Shown here: positions 9,090 to 17,237 of the stretch, one piece after another
Numbering within the stretch: position 1 is the first letter of the stretch
How the letters are laid out: each line of letters opens with the position of its first letter
Assembly (NCBI RefSeq): GCF_004122735.1
Contig: NZ_SDIF01000003.1
Span: forward strand, 82,098 to 146,097
DNA: 64,000 nucleotides
DNA from: Streptomyces sioyaensis
Lineage (GTDB): Bacteria > Actinomycetota > Actinomycetes > Streptomycetales > Streptomycetaceae
Reading direction: 5' to 3'
Translations under genes and position numbers: made by a program
The notes under the pieces: generated by a model
The model's database searches: none
The model's input: the letters and a program-made list of their open reading frames with translations, nothing else
What the model was told of the DNA's origin: nothing

Positions 9090-9857
9090 TCACCGGCGGC
9101 GCTCGGGTTTCCGGTAGATCCCGACGAACATCGGGCTCTTCTCGGTGAACGGGCTGCCTCTCCAGTCCGCATGGCATCCGACCGGTTCCAGCCCCGCTTC
9201 GGCGGTGTAGGAGCCGATCTCCTCCGGCGAGGTCAGTCTGCTCAGTTCGGTACCGATGCGGACGGTGCCGTGGTCGAACCAGATGTGCGACGCCTGCCAC
9301 AGCGATGCCTCGGTGTCGAACGTCCACGAGGTGAGCAGGCCGGTGTCCGGCTCGGGGTACGGGACGAAGAAGGTCGCGGTCCGGTCGCCGTTGGCCAGCG
9401 CCAGCACGGCGGCGGCGTGATGCGTCTCGATCACGAGGTGGCCACCGGGGGCGAGACGGTCCGCCGCGTGCCGCACCGCCTGGCGCTGCTGCTCGGCGTC
9501 GAGCAGCATCGACAAGGTGCCGCACACGCTGTACACCAGCGCGTACTCGGATTCGTCCACGTACCCGCACAGGTCGGCGTGGACCGGTACGACGTGTGCC
9601 GTGCTCTGCGCCACGTCACGCCGGAGTACATCGAGCATCTCCGGGGAGGAGTCGACACCGACCACCGAGCCGATCCGCTGTGCGAGCGGGATCGCGATCC
9701 GTCCGGTGCCCACCCCGAGCTCCAGGGCGGTGCCGTCCTCCTTCACGAGAGCGGCCAGGGCCGCGGCCGTCCGGTCGGCCGACTCGTCCTTGGGAAAAAC
9801 CTGGTCGTAGAAGTCCGCGAACTGGCGGCCGTAAGCGATGTTGCCGAGGGGGATCAT
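9090..9857 (-). CDS. Class I SAM-dependent methyltransferase, last gene of the linaridin-like operon
   Basis: This 255-aa protein has the Rossmann SAM-binding motif I (TALELGVGTGRIAIPLA), the acidic end of strand 2 (VVGVDSSPEMLDVL) and motif IV (YALVYSVCGTLSMLL). Linaridin clusters usually encode an N-terminal alpha-N-methyltransferase (CypM in cypemycin) that dimethylates the mature peptide's first residue, and this enzyme is in the right place for that job. The start at 9857 (MIPLGNIAYGRQFADFYD) overlaps the upstream stop as ATGA, so translation is probably coupled. Longer reading frames exist upstream but overlap the previous gene. The substrate is inferred from context only. Confidence 0.8.
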   Translation of the reverse strand: MIPLGNIAYGRQFADFYDQVFPKDESADRTAAALAALVKEDGTALELGVGTGRIAIPLAQRIGSVVGVDSSPEMLDVLRRDVAQSTAHVVPVHADLCGYVDESEYALVYSVCGTLSMLLDAEQQRQAVRHAADRLAPGGHLVIETHHAAAVLALANGDRTATFFVPYPEPDTGLLTSWTFDTEASLWQASHIWFDHGTVRIGTELSRLTSPEEIGSYTAEAGLEPVGCHADWRGSPFTEKSPMFVGIYRKPERRR

Positions 9858-10498
9858 GCGGCGCCCTCCCTTCGTTCCGTACGGTCGTACGGTCTGCCCG
9901 CGTGGCCCTTGGTTCCGCCCTCGTGGCGGTCCGCCTCCGTCAGCGGCACGAACGGGGAGACGAAGTCGTACTGCGGGTCCTCCGAATCGTCGTGGCCGCT
10001 GTAGCGAGCCACCAGGAACTGGAATCCGGTGATGCCGGGCCATTCCGCGTCGTGCTCCTTGATGTGCCGGAGTACGAAGTCGCTCAGCAGCCGGGCCGCT
10101 GGGGTGGTGGACATCTGGATGTTCTCCGGCGCCGTCCCGACCAGTTCGTGGCAGATGTCGAACACCGCCTTCTCCTGGCGCCGTCCCGGGAACCAGAAGA
10201 CCTGGGACCACTTCCTCCGGTTGATCCGGGAGGCCGCCTGCCACGGTGACTCCTGGTCCGAGACCGAGAGCGTCCGGTACAGCACGTGAAAGTCGTGCTG
10301 GGCCGGGAAGGGGGCGAAGAACCTCCAGTTCGGAATGAGCAGGCCGGCCTTGTCGTACGGGCGCAGGCGGTCGAAGATCTGGTGCGGATGGTGGCTCACT
10401 ACGGTGACCAGCAGCCACGCGGCCAGGGCGAACTCCACTGCCCGCCCGGCGGCGTCCCCCGAAGCCGGTCGCGCCCGCTCCTTTCCCAGCATGGGCAT
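9854..10498 (-). CDS. SdpA/DUF5819-like protein, predicted LinG-type linaridin factor
   Basis: The 214-aa protein has one N-terminal hydrophobic helix (VEFALAAWLLVTVVSHHP) followed by the SdpA/DUF5819 hallmark PNWRFFAPFPAQHDFHVLYR and a mixed alpha/beta region with no known catalytic motif. It is likely membrane-anchored with the bulk outside the helix. Proteins of this type sit beside HTTM proteins in sporulation-delaying-protein (Sdp) and linaridin clusters; in cypemycin the two functions appear, as I recall, joined in CypL. The start ATG at 10498 shares a base with the previous stop (TGATG) and the stop overlaps the methyltransferase start. Which step it serves, dehydration or epimerisation, is unproven. 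Confidence 0.65.
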   Translation of the reverse strand: MPMLGKERARPASGDAAGRAVEFALAAWLLVTVVSHHPHQIFDRLRPYDKAGLLIPNWRFFAPFPAQHDFHVLYRTLSVSDQESPWQAASRINRRKWSQVFWFPGRRQEKAVFDICHELVGTAPENIQMSTTPAARLLSDFVLRHIKEHDAEWPGITGFQFLVARYSGHDDSEDPQYDFVSPFVPLTEADRHEGGTKGHAGRPYDRTERREGAA

Positions 10499-11520
10499 CA
10501 GTGCCTCGCCTTCGTGCTCGGATCCGTCGTGCTGAGATCCTTCGTGCTCAGACCGGTGACGAAATCGCTGATCAGTTCCGCGATCCGGCAGGCCGGACGC
10601 CGGTCGAGCAGCAGCGCGTCGTGGTCCGTGTCGTCGATCAGGAACTGGTCGCCGTGCGGTGCCGCGGCGACGATTTCCTGGTGGAGTTCCGCCTGGGTCG
10701 GGTCCCGTTCGTGGGTCCTGGTGGCGGCGACCAGACGCAGCGGGACACCGATCTCGGGAAGGATCCCGTCGTGATGGAGGAACTCGCCATACGTCGCCTC
10801 CCATTCCCGGGCGCCGGCCTGCCACAGCTTCCAGTCCCGGTACTGGGCCAGCGCGAGCCGCTGCAGATCCGTGGGGAGCCGGCCCAGCCATTGCGGCGGG
10901 GAGAGCAGCGCGCCCAGCCCCAGGCGCATGGACGTGGGCATGAGCGACAGGGTGGGGCCGAGGCGCCGGGCTCCCTCGGCCTGGCGATGCGACCTGAGCA
11001 GTTCGGCCGGGTGGCTGGGGTCGATGAGTACGGCGCCGGCTGCGGCCTCGCGCAGCGGCCGAAGTGCCCGCAGGGCCAGGTACCCGCCGAGGGAATGCCC
11101 GGTGAGCACCACGGGGCGCGCACCGCAGACCCCCCGGACCAGGTCCACGAGGTCGGCGACGGCCGAACCGAGGGTGAACGGTGCGGACTTACGGTATTCG
11201 CTGGGGCCGTAGCCCGCCCGGTTGTACGACAGTACGGGGTGGTCGGTGGCCAGCGCGGTCTCCAGCCAGGCCCAGTGTTCGGCCGTGGACAGCAGCGCGG
11301 TCTCGAAGACCAGCACAGGAGCGTCCGGTGCGACGGGGCGTTCCGGTTCGCTGAACCGGTAGGACAGCAGGTTTCCTGCTCCGGTCTCCAGCGTCGGCTC
11401 GTCACCGTGGCCGTGCATCACCCTGCGGTGCCGCAGGAACTGGCTCACCGTCCCCGCCGCGATCCCGGCTCCCAGCAGGCCGCCCGCGAGACGGGGCAGG
11501 GCATCGATGCGGTCGCTCAC
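10498..11520 (-). CDS. Alpha/beta hydrolase, predicted LinH-type linaridin factor
   Basis: This 340-aa alpha/beta hydrolase has the nucleophile elbow VVLTGHSLGGYLALRAL, the oxyanion region FETALLSTAEHW and a late DDTDHDALLLDR that supplies the catalytic His. A hydrophobic N-terminal segment (LAGGLLGAGIAAGTVSQFL) suggests membrane association. Every linaridin cluster I recall carries such a hydrolase (CypH/LinH) beside the membrane protein, where it is needed for maturation though its reaction is not settled. The start is GTG 11520, overlapping the upstream stop as GTGA. The C-terminal tail has a short repeat (LSTKDLSTTDPSTK) that looks unstructured. Confidence 0.75.
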   Translation of the reverse strand: MSDRIDALPRLAGGLLGAGIAAGTVSQFLRHRRVMHGHGDEPTLETGAGNLLSYRFSEPERPVAPDAPVLVFETALLSTAEHWAWLETALATDHPVLSYNRAGYGPSEYRKSAPFTLGSAVADLVDLVRGVCGARPVVLTGHSLGGYLALRALRPLREAAAGAVLIDPSHPAELLRSHRQAEGARRLGPTLSLMPTSMRLGLGALLSPPQWLGRLPTDLQRLALAQYRDWKLWQAGAREWEATYGEFLHHDGILPEIGVPLRLVAATRTHERDPTQAELHQEIVAAAPHGDQFLIDDTDHDALLLDRRPACRIAELISDFVTGLSTKDLSTTDPSTKARH

Positions 11521-12380
11521 CGCCCACCTCCGGAGTGCGCTCCGCCCCCGGCGGTATAGAGCACGGCGGGGTACGTGGCCAGGAACGCCCACACGAACCG
11601 CCCCAGGCCCATCACGCGTGCATTGGCCAGATGGAACGCGCCGCTCACCGTCAATACGGCAGGCGCGTACTTTCCCTGGGCCAGGAACACCGCCGGGAAG
11701 CCGCATTCCATGGCGAGTACCAGGTGCCCCACCGCGGTGGAAATCCGCGGGTGCCTTTGGATGACGCGGTAGACCTTCTCGTCCCCGTACGTCTCGGTGC
11801 GCATGATGCCCGGCAGCGCAGCGCCGGAACGCCACACCGGGCTGGTGACCTTGACCCATCCGGATACCGCGTACGACAGCGTGGATTGCAGGGCCACGTA
11901 CCACAGGCAGGCGTCCACGATCCTGGGCTGCCGCTCGCCGAGCCTGGCCACCGTCGCCACCAGCTGTACGAGAAAGGAGAGCTGGTCCGAGCCGTCGCTC
12001 CCGTAGTGATGCCGCGGATGGGTGGCGACGGAGGTCAGGGCGAGGAACCCGTTCGCCGCCGCACGGTGCCGGCGGTGCGTTCCGGGCACCAGCAGCGAGG
12101 CCGCGGCAATCGCTCTGGTCACGTGAATGACGTGGGTGCTTCTGCGGTGTGCGACAGCATCGAGAATTCTGCGCACCCGCGGCGACCCGGTGGCGAAATT
12201 GCCTCGTGCCACTGCCCAGTTGTTCAACCCTCCCTCGCGGCGGTCCCTGTCGGTCGCCAGGAGTTCGAGGCTGCTCATGAGGTGCGTCGTGGCGCTGATC
12301 TGTTCCGCGGCGGTCAGCGCCTGGTTCCGGCCGATGGCCGGGGAGGAGAACAGGCTCCTCGCAGCTGAGGAAATCTTCAT
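11517..12380 (-). CDS. HTTM-domain membrane protein, predicted LinE-type linaridin factor
   Basis: The 287-aa protein has about five to six hydrophobic segments (SFLVQLVATVARLG, YVALQSTLSYAVSGWVKV, VGHLVLAMECGFPAVFLA, RFVWAFLATYPAVLYTAG) and reads like the HTTM/SdpB family, the membrane part of vitamin K-dependent carboxylase-like proteins. ATG 12380 is preceded by GGAAAG. It is the first enzyme gene after the precursor, 96 bp downstream. In linaridin and Sdp systems the HTTM protein is essential for peptide maturation; here it would act with the SdpA-like protein and the hydrolase at the membrane. The specific activity is inferred. Confidence 0.65.
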   Translation of the reverse strand: MKISSAARSLFSSPAIGRNQALTAAEQISATTHLMSSLELLATDRDRREGGLNNWAVARGNFATGSPRVRRILDAVAHRRSTHVIHVTRAIAAASLLVPGTHRRHRAAANGFLALTSVATHPRHHYGSDGSDQLSFLVQLVATVARLGERQPRIVDACLWYVALQSTLSYAVSGWVKVTSPVWRSGAALPGIMRTETYGDEKVYRVIQRHPRISTAVGHLVLAMECGFPAVFLAQGKYAPAVLTVSGAFHLANARVMGLGRFVWAFLATYPAVLYTAGGGAHSGGGR

Positions 12381-12476
12381 CTGTTGTCTTTCCGTTTCCG
12401 TCCCCGGCCACCGGTTCAGATGACGTCCGAATTCAACGGCTCATCATGGGGTTGGTGTAACGCTGCGGACCCGGTC

Positions 12477-12674
12477 TCAGCCGCCGACGGCTTTGGCGAA
12501 GGCATAGGTGGCCCCGACGACGTCGGCCACCGCGGAAACCGCGCCCACAGTCGCGGCGATGGCGGGGGTGGCGAGCACCGGGGCGGACACGTCGCGGCCC
12601 GTGGTCTCGTCCGAGCGGATCGGGAGCCGGCGCAGTTCCTCGCTGGTGTTCACCTTGTGCAGCATCGTGTTCAC
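12477..12674 (-). CDS. Linaridin-class RiPP precursor peptide
   Basis: This 65-residue peptide starts at GTG 12674 behind a perfect AAGGAGG six bases upstream. A polar leader (about residues 1-34: VNTMLHKVNTSEELRRLPIR...DVSAP) leads to PVLATP at 32-37, an exact match to the PxxxTP motif of linaridin leaders, then a hydrophobic Ala/Val/Gly-rich core (AIAATVGAVSAVADVVGATY and AFAKAVGG). If cleaved as in cypemycin, inside the motif, the mature peptide would begin Ala-Thr-Pro and be 31 residues. Thr36, Thr42, Ser47 and Thr56 could become dehydro residues. There is no Cys, so no aminovinylcysteine ring. Too small for most gene finders. Confidence 0.75.
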   Translation of the reverse strand: MNTMLHKVNTSEELRRLPIRSDETTGRDVSAPVLATPAIAATVGAVSAVADVVGATYAFAKAVGG

Positions 12675-12758
12675 TGTGTTCCTCCTTGAGGGTGTTGCCT
12701 GAATGCACGGCACCTCGGCCCGAGGCCGCCGGGGCGGCTGCCGTACGCCCGTGCCGTC

Positions 12759-12776
12759 CACCACCGTCGGGTGGTG
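12759..12776. promoter_or_regulatory. Inverted repeat upstream of the precursor gene
   Basis: CACCACC and GGTGGTG surround a four-base loop, about 85 bp before the precursor start and 190 bp after the regulator gene ends. It could be an operator, the regulator's terminator or part of the precursor's leader RNA. The rest of the 290-bp gap shows no other clear structure. Confidence 0.35.
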
Positions 12777-12964
12777 TGAAAGAGAATCTGCCGGAGCGGC
12801 CCCGGACCGGGCACGACGGTCAGGACCGCAGTGTTAGCGGCGGCGACCGAAGCCACAGCACACCGGTCGGCCTTCGGGGACGGTGCGCCGAGGTGCATGG
12901 GTGCAGGCCCGGAGGGTGGGGCGGTGCGTGGGCCACGGGAGGCGACGCTGCGGCGTGCCGGTGA

Positions 12965-15811
12965 TCAGAGGTCGAGCGCGGCGGCCAGTTCGGAACGCCG
13001 GGAGACGCCGGCCTTCCGGTAGACGTTGGTGAGGTGGAATTCAACTGTCCGCTTGGTGACGTGCAGTTCCCGGGCGATGTCCCGGTTGGTCTGTCCTCCG
13101 GCCGCCCTGACGGCGACCCGGCGCTCGGCCTCGGTCAGTCCGGCGCCGCCGCCGGACCGGTGCGTTCTGCGGAGGCGGCCGCCGGAGGCCCGTAGCTCGT
13201 CACGGGCGCGGGTGACGAGCGCGTCGGCTCCGCAATCCCGGGCCAGTTCCGCCGCGCGGCGCAGGGGCCCACGAGCCTCGGTCCGGCGGCCCGACCTGCG
13301 CAGCCCGGCGCCCAGTTCGGCGAGTGACCGAGCCAGCTCCAGCGGGGCCGAGGCGCCCTCCAGTACGCCGACGGACTCACGGAGCAGTTCCAGGCCCGCG
13401 GGCCCGCGGGCCACGACACCGTCGCCGCGCAGGGCGATGCCCAGCACTCTCGGCGTGCCCCACTGCCGCGCCAGCTTCGTTTCCTCGCAGGTCAGTTGGT
13501 GTGCGGTGGCGGCGTCGCCCAGCGCAGCACAGGCGAGCGCCGCCTGGGATCGCCAGGGGGCGACCGCGGGGCTGGGGGCTTGCCAGGCGGCCCAGCGGCT
13601 CCCGCACAGCAGCAGGTCGTCGAGGCCCTGCCGGAAGTCTCCCGCTGCGACCCGCAGCCGCCCCCGGCTGAACAGGAGGTCGTTGAACGGCAGCAGTTCG
13701 GGGAGGGGCCCGGCGAGGCCGCGCGCGTCGAGCTCCTCGGCGGCCCGGGAGAGTTCTCCCCGCTCGACGAGCGCGTCCAGCAAGGCGGCCAGCGCCCATA
13801 CGGACAAGCCCTCTCCCGGCTTCAGGCCCAGTTCCTCGCAGTGGCCCAGGGCAGCGGGTGCATCGGCCAGGGCCCTGGGGACCCGACCGGTACGGTGGGC
13901 GACCAGGGCGCGCAGAGCGTGGGTCACCGCGAGCATCAGAGGGGAAGCCCGCCGCCGGGCCTCGTGCACCTCCCGGTCGCAGTGGCTCCACGCCGCCTCC
14001 AGCTCGTCCGCCCGTAGCAGCGCGATGATCAGGGCGGCGTTCACCATGGGCTCGTTGTCGTCGTGCAGGAGGCTCTGGTCCAGTGCGCGCCGGGCCAGGA
14101 GCACGGTGGTCTGCGCGCGGTGCCCCAGCTGGCTCTCGTGGCAGCTGAGCAGTGCGGCGAGGGCGGGCGCTGGCTGCTCGTCCGGCGCTCCCGCGGGGTG
14201 GGCTCGTTCGAGTTCCGCCAGCTCCGCGACCGCCCGGTCCACGGTCGACAGCCGCATCGCCGTGTGGGCGATCCGGCTGAGCCTGAGCCGCCGGGTCGTG
14301 GCGGGATCCCGGCTGCCGAGGCCGTCGACGGCCGAATCGAGCAGGCGTATTGCCTCGTCGTGGCAGCCGGTCAGCCACAGGGCCCGGGCCGTCTGGTACG
14401 CCGCTTCGGCGCGCGGGAGCGGGTTGTCGAGGTGTTCCAGTCCGCTGCGCAGGTACTCCACCGCGGGGTCGAATCCCACGTGGAGCTCGGCATTGCCGAG
14501 CTCCACGAGTGCGGCTCCCCGCTCGGGGTCGTCCAGCGGCTCCCGCAGCATGCGCCGCAGATGGGCGGCGGCCTCCTCCGGCGCCCCTGCGGTCAGGGCG
14601 TTGCGCGCCGCGGTGCGCAGCACGTCGCTCGCCCACGGTGCGTCGACCGCCTGGGTCCGCTGGAGGTGGAAGGCGACCTGCTCGGTCGGCGCGGCCGTCT
14701 CCCGCAGCAGATGGGCGGCGCGGGAGTGGGCGAGAGCCCGCCCGCCCTCGGTCATGTCCTGCAGCACCGCTGTCGCTAACACGGGGTGGGCGAAGACCAG
14801 GGCGTCGTGGTTCCCGTGCAGCAGGCCCATGCGGGACAGCCTGTCGACGGCGACCGCGGCTGTGGAGGCCTCCAGGTCCGCGACGGCGGCCAGGTGGTCG
14901 AGGCGGGCCGGGGCGTCGAGCACCGCCGCCGCCCTGACCAGGTCCAGACCGTGCGGGGAGGCCCGGCGCAGCCGGGCGTACAGCGGTGGGAGCAGCCGCC
15001 GGAGGTCGAGTTCCTCGATCACCGCCACCGCCTCGGCCGTCGGCTCGGTCCCGCGGTCGGCCAGCAGGGCGAGCAGCCTGCTCAGCAGGAGGGCGTTCGA
15101 GCCGGTGGCGGTCGCGCAGGCGTGCACGAACTCCGGCGCCGGGGCCGAGCGGAGAGCGGTCGCGACCAGCTCCCCGGTACTCGCCGGGTCCAGTGGGCCG
15201 ACCCGGATCTCGTGGGCGCGGCTGAGCAGCTCGTCGAGCAGGGCGTCGTCGTCGCAGGGTTCGCCGTCGCAGACTCCGGCCAGTCCGGCGACCGGCAGGC
15301 CCTGGATACGGAAGGGCAACGAGCTCAGCCAGCGCAGGGACGGCACATCGACCCACTGGAGGTCGTCGACCATGACGAGCACCGGTCCGCGGTGCGCCAG
15401 GTTGATCAACAGGCGGTAGAGGCCGTGCAGTTCGGCGAAGGATGCCTGCCGACCGGGTTCGGCGTTCTCCAGGGTCTCCTTGCGCAGGATGCGCACCGCC
15501 GGGTCGGCGACGCCGTCACACAGCGCGTCCCACTCCTGCTCCGAGGCCGCGTACAGCAGCGGCTCGAACAGCTGGCGCACGACACCGAAGGGGAACGCCC
15601 GCTCGCCCGGGCTGGCGTGCGCGGACAGCACGGTGAAGCCACGCTCCCGCGCCATCGCCAGGCCCTCGTTGAGCAGCGAGGTCTTGCCCGCCCCGGCTTC
15701 CCCGTGGACGACCAGCAGACCTGAGACGCCGTCGGCCGCCGCCGCGAGATGCTGCCCTGCGCGAGCCAGCTCGTGGTCCCGGCCGAGCAATCTCGGGAGC
15801 CTGGCGACCAT
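12965..15811 (-). CDS. LAL-family LuxR transcriptional regulator
   Basis: This is a 948-aa large ATP-binding LuxR regulator. The Walker A motif is GEAGAGKTSLL (37-47), Walker B is VLVMVDDLQW, a long TPR-like helical region fills the middle, and a C-terminal LuxR helix-turn-helix (LTEAERRVAVRAAGGQTNRD, TKRTVEFHLTNVYRKAGVS) ends the protein. Such regulators often switch on neighbouring natural-product clusters. It lies upstream of the linaridin-like precursor on the same strand and is divergent from the isochorismatase gene. The start is the ATG at 15811, with AGGAG seven bases upstream and the RLLGRDHELA family N-terminus right after it; the frame continues upstream without conservation. Control of the neighbouring cluster is inferred. 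Confidence 0.9.
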   Translation of the reverse strand: MVARLPRLLGRDHELARAGQHLAAAADGVSGLLVVHGEAGAGKTSLLNEGLAMARERGFTVLSAHASPGERAFPFGVVRQLFEPLLYAASEQEWDALCDGVADPAVRILRKETLENAEPGRQASFAELHGLYRLLINLAHRGPVLVMVDDLQWVDVPSLRWLSSLPFRIQGLPVAGLAGVCDGEPCDDDALLDELLSRAHEIRVGPLDPASTGELVATALRSAPAPEFVHACATATGSNALLLSRLLALLADRGTEPTAEAVAVIEELDLRRLLPPLYARLRRASPHGLDLVRAAAVLDAPARLDHLAAVADLEASTAAVAVDRLSRMGLLHGNHDALVFAHPVLATAVLQDMTEGGRALAHSRAAHLLRETAAPTEQVAFHLQRTQAVDAPWASDVLRTAARNALTAGAPEEAAAHLRRMLREPLDDPERGAALVELGNAELHVGFDPAVEYLRSGLEHLDNPLPRAEAAYQTARALWLTGCHDEAIRLLDSAVDGLGSRDPATTRRLRLSRIAHTAMRLSTVDRAVAELAELERAHPAGAPDEQPAPALAALLSCHESQLGHRAQTTVLLARRALDQSLLHDDNEPMVNAALIIALLRADELEAAWSHCDREVHEARRRASPLMLAVTHALRALVAHRTGRVPRALADAPAALGHCEELGLKPGEGLSVWALAALLDALVERGELSRAAEELDARGLAGPLPELLPFNDLLFSRGRLRVAAGDFRQGLDDLLLCGSRWAAWQAPSPAVAPWRSQAALACAALGDAATAHQLTCEETKLARQWGTPRVLGIALRGDGVVARGPAGLELLRESVGVLEGASAPLELARSLAELGAGLRRSGRRTEARGPLRRAAELARDCGADALVTRARDELRASGGRLRRTHRSGGGAGLTEAERRVAVRAAGGQTNRDIARELHVTKRTVEFHLTNVYRKAGVSRRSELAAALDL

Positions 15812-16439
15812 CAGCGCTCCTGTCGTTCTGTGCGCGGACGTGCCGACAGGATCCGAGGACCGCCCGAAGCCTGTGGCCCCGCCGGTCGCTGCGGGGCGGG
15901 GTGACCACACGGCCCCTGGTTGATCGTGCCGGCCCCAGGCACTTCCGGCCGCCCGCCGCGCACACCCTGAGCCGCGGCGCGCCGCTGGACCCGTCGCACT
16001 ACAACCTCCGCCGACCACAGCGCATGACCCACCGCATCCACTCGGGCAGGGTCCGTAACCCCCGGAATCCGCGCGCAAGGATTTTCCTCAATTGCGGCAG
16101 AAGCGGCACGAGGCCCGGATGAGAGGACCCGGACATTCTGCAGAAAAGAGGAACACGGCGTCGGCCTTTCGATCAACGCGCCTTCGGTAACTTCGTGGTT
16201 CCCTCGGACACGGGGTGTGGCGAACCACAGGATTTGGCCTCGCTCGTTCGTCAGGGCGGAAGCGGAGATTCCGGCGTGCAGGGCGAGCCGGAGGAGCATG
16301 GTGCAGGAGACGCCCTTGTGGCCCCTTCCCGTGTCTTCGACCGGAGGCCAACTCTTACGCTCGACCTGGCCCTCGCCCACAGCGGGGAGAGCCAGTAACC
16401 GGTGCTGCCATCACAGGTGGTCACGACAGTGAGGGATTC
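15812..16439. other. Divergent intergenic region, no gene recognised
   Basis: About 630 bp between the LAL regulator and the isochorismatase gene. Short open frames on both strands (for example 15811-16380 minus) resemble no family and have ordinary shadow composition. The region should contain the promoters of both flanking genes; I could not single out convincing boxes. Confidence 0.5.
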
Positions 16440-17084
16440 ATGAGCGCTTTCTCCGTGCCGTCCGAGGACTACGACGTCGCCTGCCTGCGCGACCACTGTG
16501 GCGGCCCGTCGTGGAACATCGAACCCGCGCGAACGGCGCTGCTCGCCCACGACCTTCAGCCGCACTACCTCGACGCGCTCTCCGCTCGGTCCCGTCACTT
16601 CCTCGTCACACAGGTCGAGCGTGTCCTGGCCTGGGCCGACGACAACGCGGTCCCCGTACTCGCCAGCGGCCCACGGCCGGCATCCCACCTGATCCAGCGC
16701 GGGCTCCTGGGCACATGCTGGGGGATGGGCCTGTCCCCGGCGCAGGCCGCACAGACGGCAGTAGCCAGGCTCGGCGCTCCCGACGTCACCCGCATCATCA
16801 AGCGCAGCTACAGCGCCTTCTACGCCAGCGACCTTGAGACGGAACTCCGCCGCCGGGGCCGCGACCAGCTGATCATCACCGGGGTGTACGCCAGCCACGG
16901 GATCCTGGCCACGAGCCTGGACGCCGTCGCGCGTGACATCCAGACGTTCATCCCCTTCGACGCCACCGCCGACTACACGGCCTACCGCCATACCGCAGCT
17001 CTGGACCTGATCGGCACCATGAGCGGTCGAGTCCTCGCCGTCGAAGAACTACTGCAAGCCCGTGCCACAGCGCCGGAAGGCTGA
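16440..17084 (+). CDS. PhzD-like isochorismatase-family hydrolase
   Basis: The 214-aa protein belongs to the isochorismatase group. Asp38 in LLAHDLQPHYLDAL and Lys121 in RIIKRSYSAFY fit the general acid and the active-site lysine, and the GVYASHG segment (149-154) has Ser where cysteine hydrolases have Cys, as in PhzD and EntB-type enzymes that cleave a vinyl ether rather than an amide. The N-terminus (YDVACLRDHCGGPSWNIEP) matches those enzymes. Known members act on isochorismate (siderophores) or 2-amino-2-deoxyisochorismate (phenazines), but no isochorismate-type synthase or dehydrogenase is in the window, so the substrate must come from elsewhere. It is a single-gene unit. Confidence 0.82.
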   Translation: MSAFSVPSEDYDVACLRDHCGGPSWNIEPARTALLAHDLQPHYLDALSARSRHFLVTQVERVLAWADDNAVPVLASGPRPASHLIQRGLLGTCWGMGLSPAQAAQTAVARLGAPDVTRIIKRSYSAFYASDLETELRRRGRDQLIITGVYASHGILATSLDAVARDIQTFIPFDATADYTAYRHTAALDLIGTMSGRVLAVEELLQARATAPEG

Positions 17085-17237
17085 AGCCAACAGCCCCCGC
17101 CCCGGACTCGGTTGCCCGGCACGGGGGAGGCAGGAAGCTCTTCTCACGCAGCGGCTGGTCGAACTCGTCAAAGCGATCCGGCGCTCGCCCCGGGAGCAGC
17201 AGACCGATCGTGAAGCCGGCCTTGCCGACGGGTTTCG

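Noticed and set aside
9090..12674. Sporulation-delaying-protein (SdpABC) toxin system
   Set aside because: HTTM and SdpA-like proteins occur in Sdp systems too, but the precursor lacks a secretion signal and the cysteine pair of SdpC, has the PxxxTP motif, and the operon adds a LinH-type hydrolase and a methyltransferase. Kept as the alternative reading.
15811..16380. 189-codon minus-strand frame upstream of the LAL regulator
   Set aside because: No recognisable motif or ribosome site, and it spans the region that must hold both divergent promoters.
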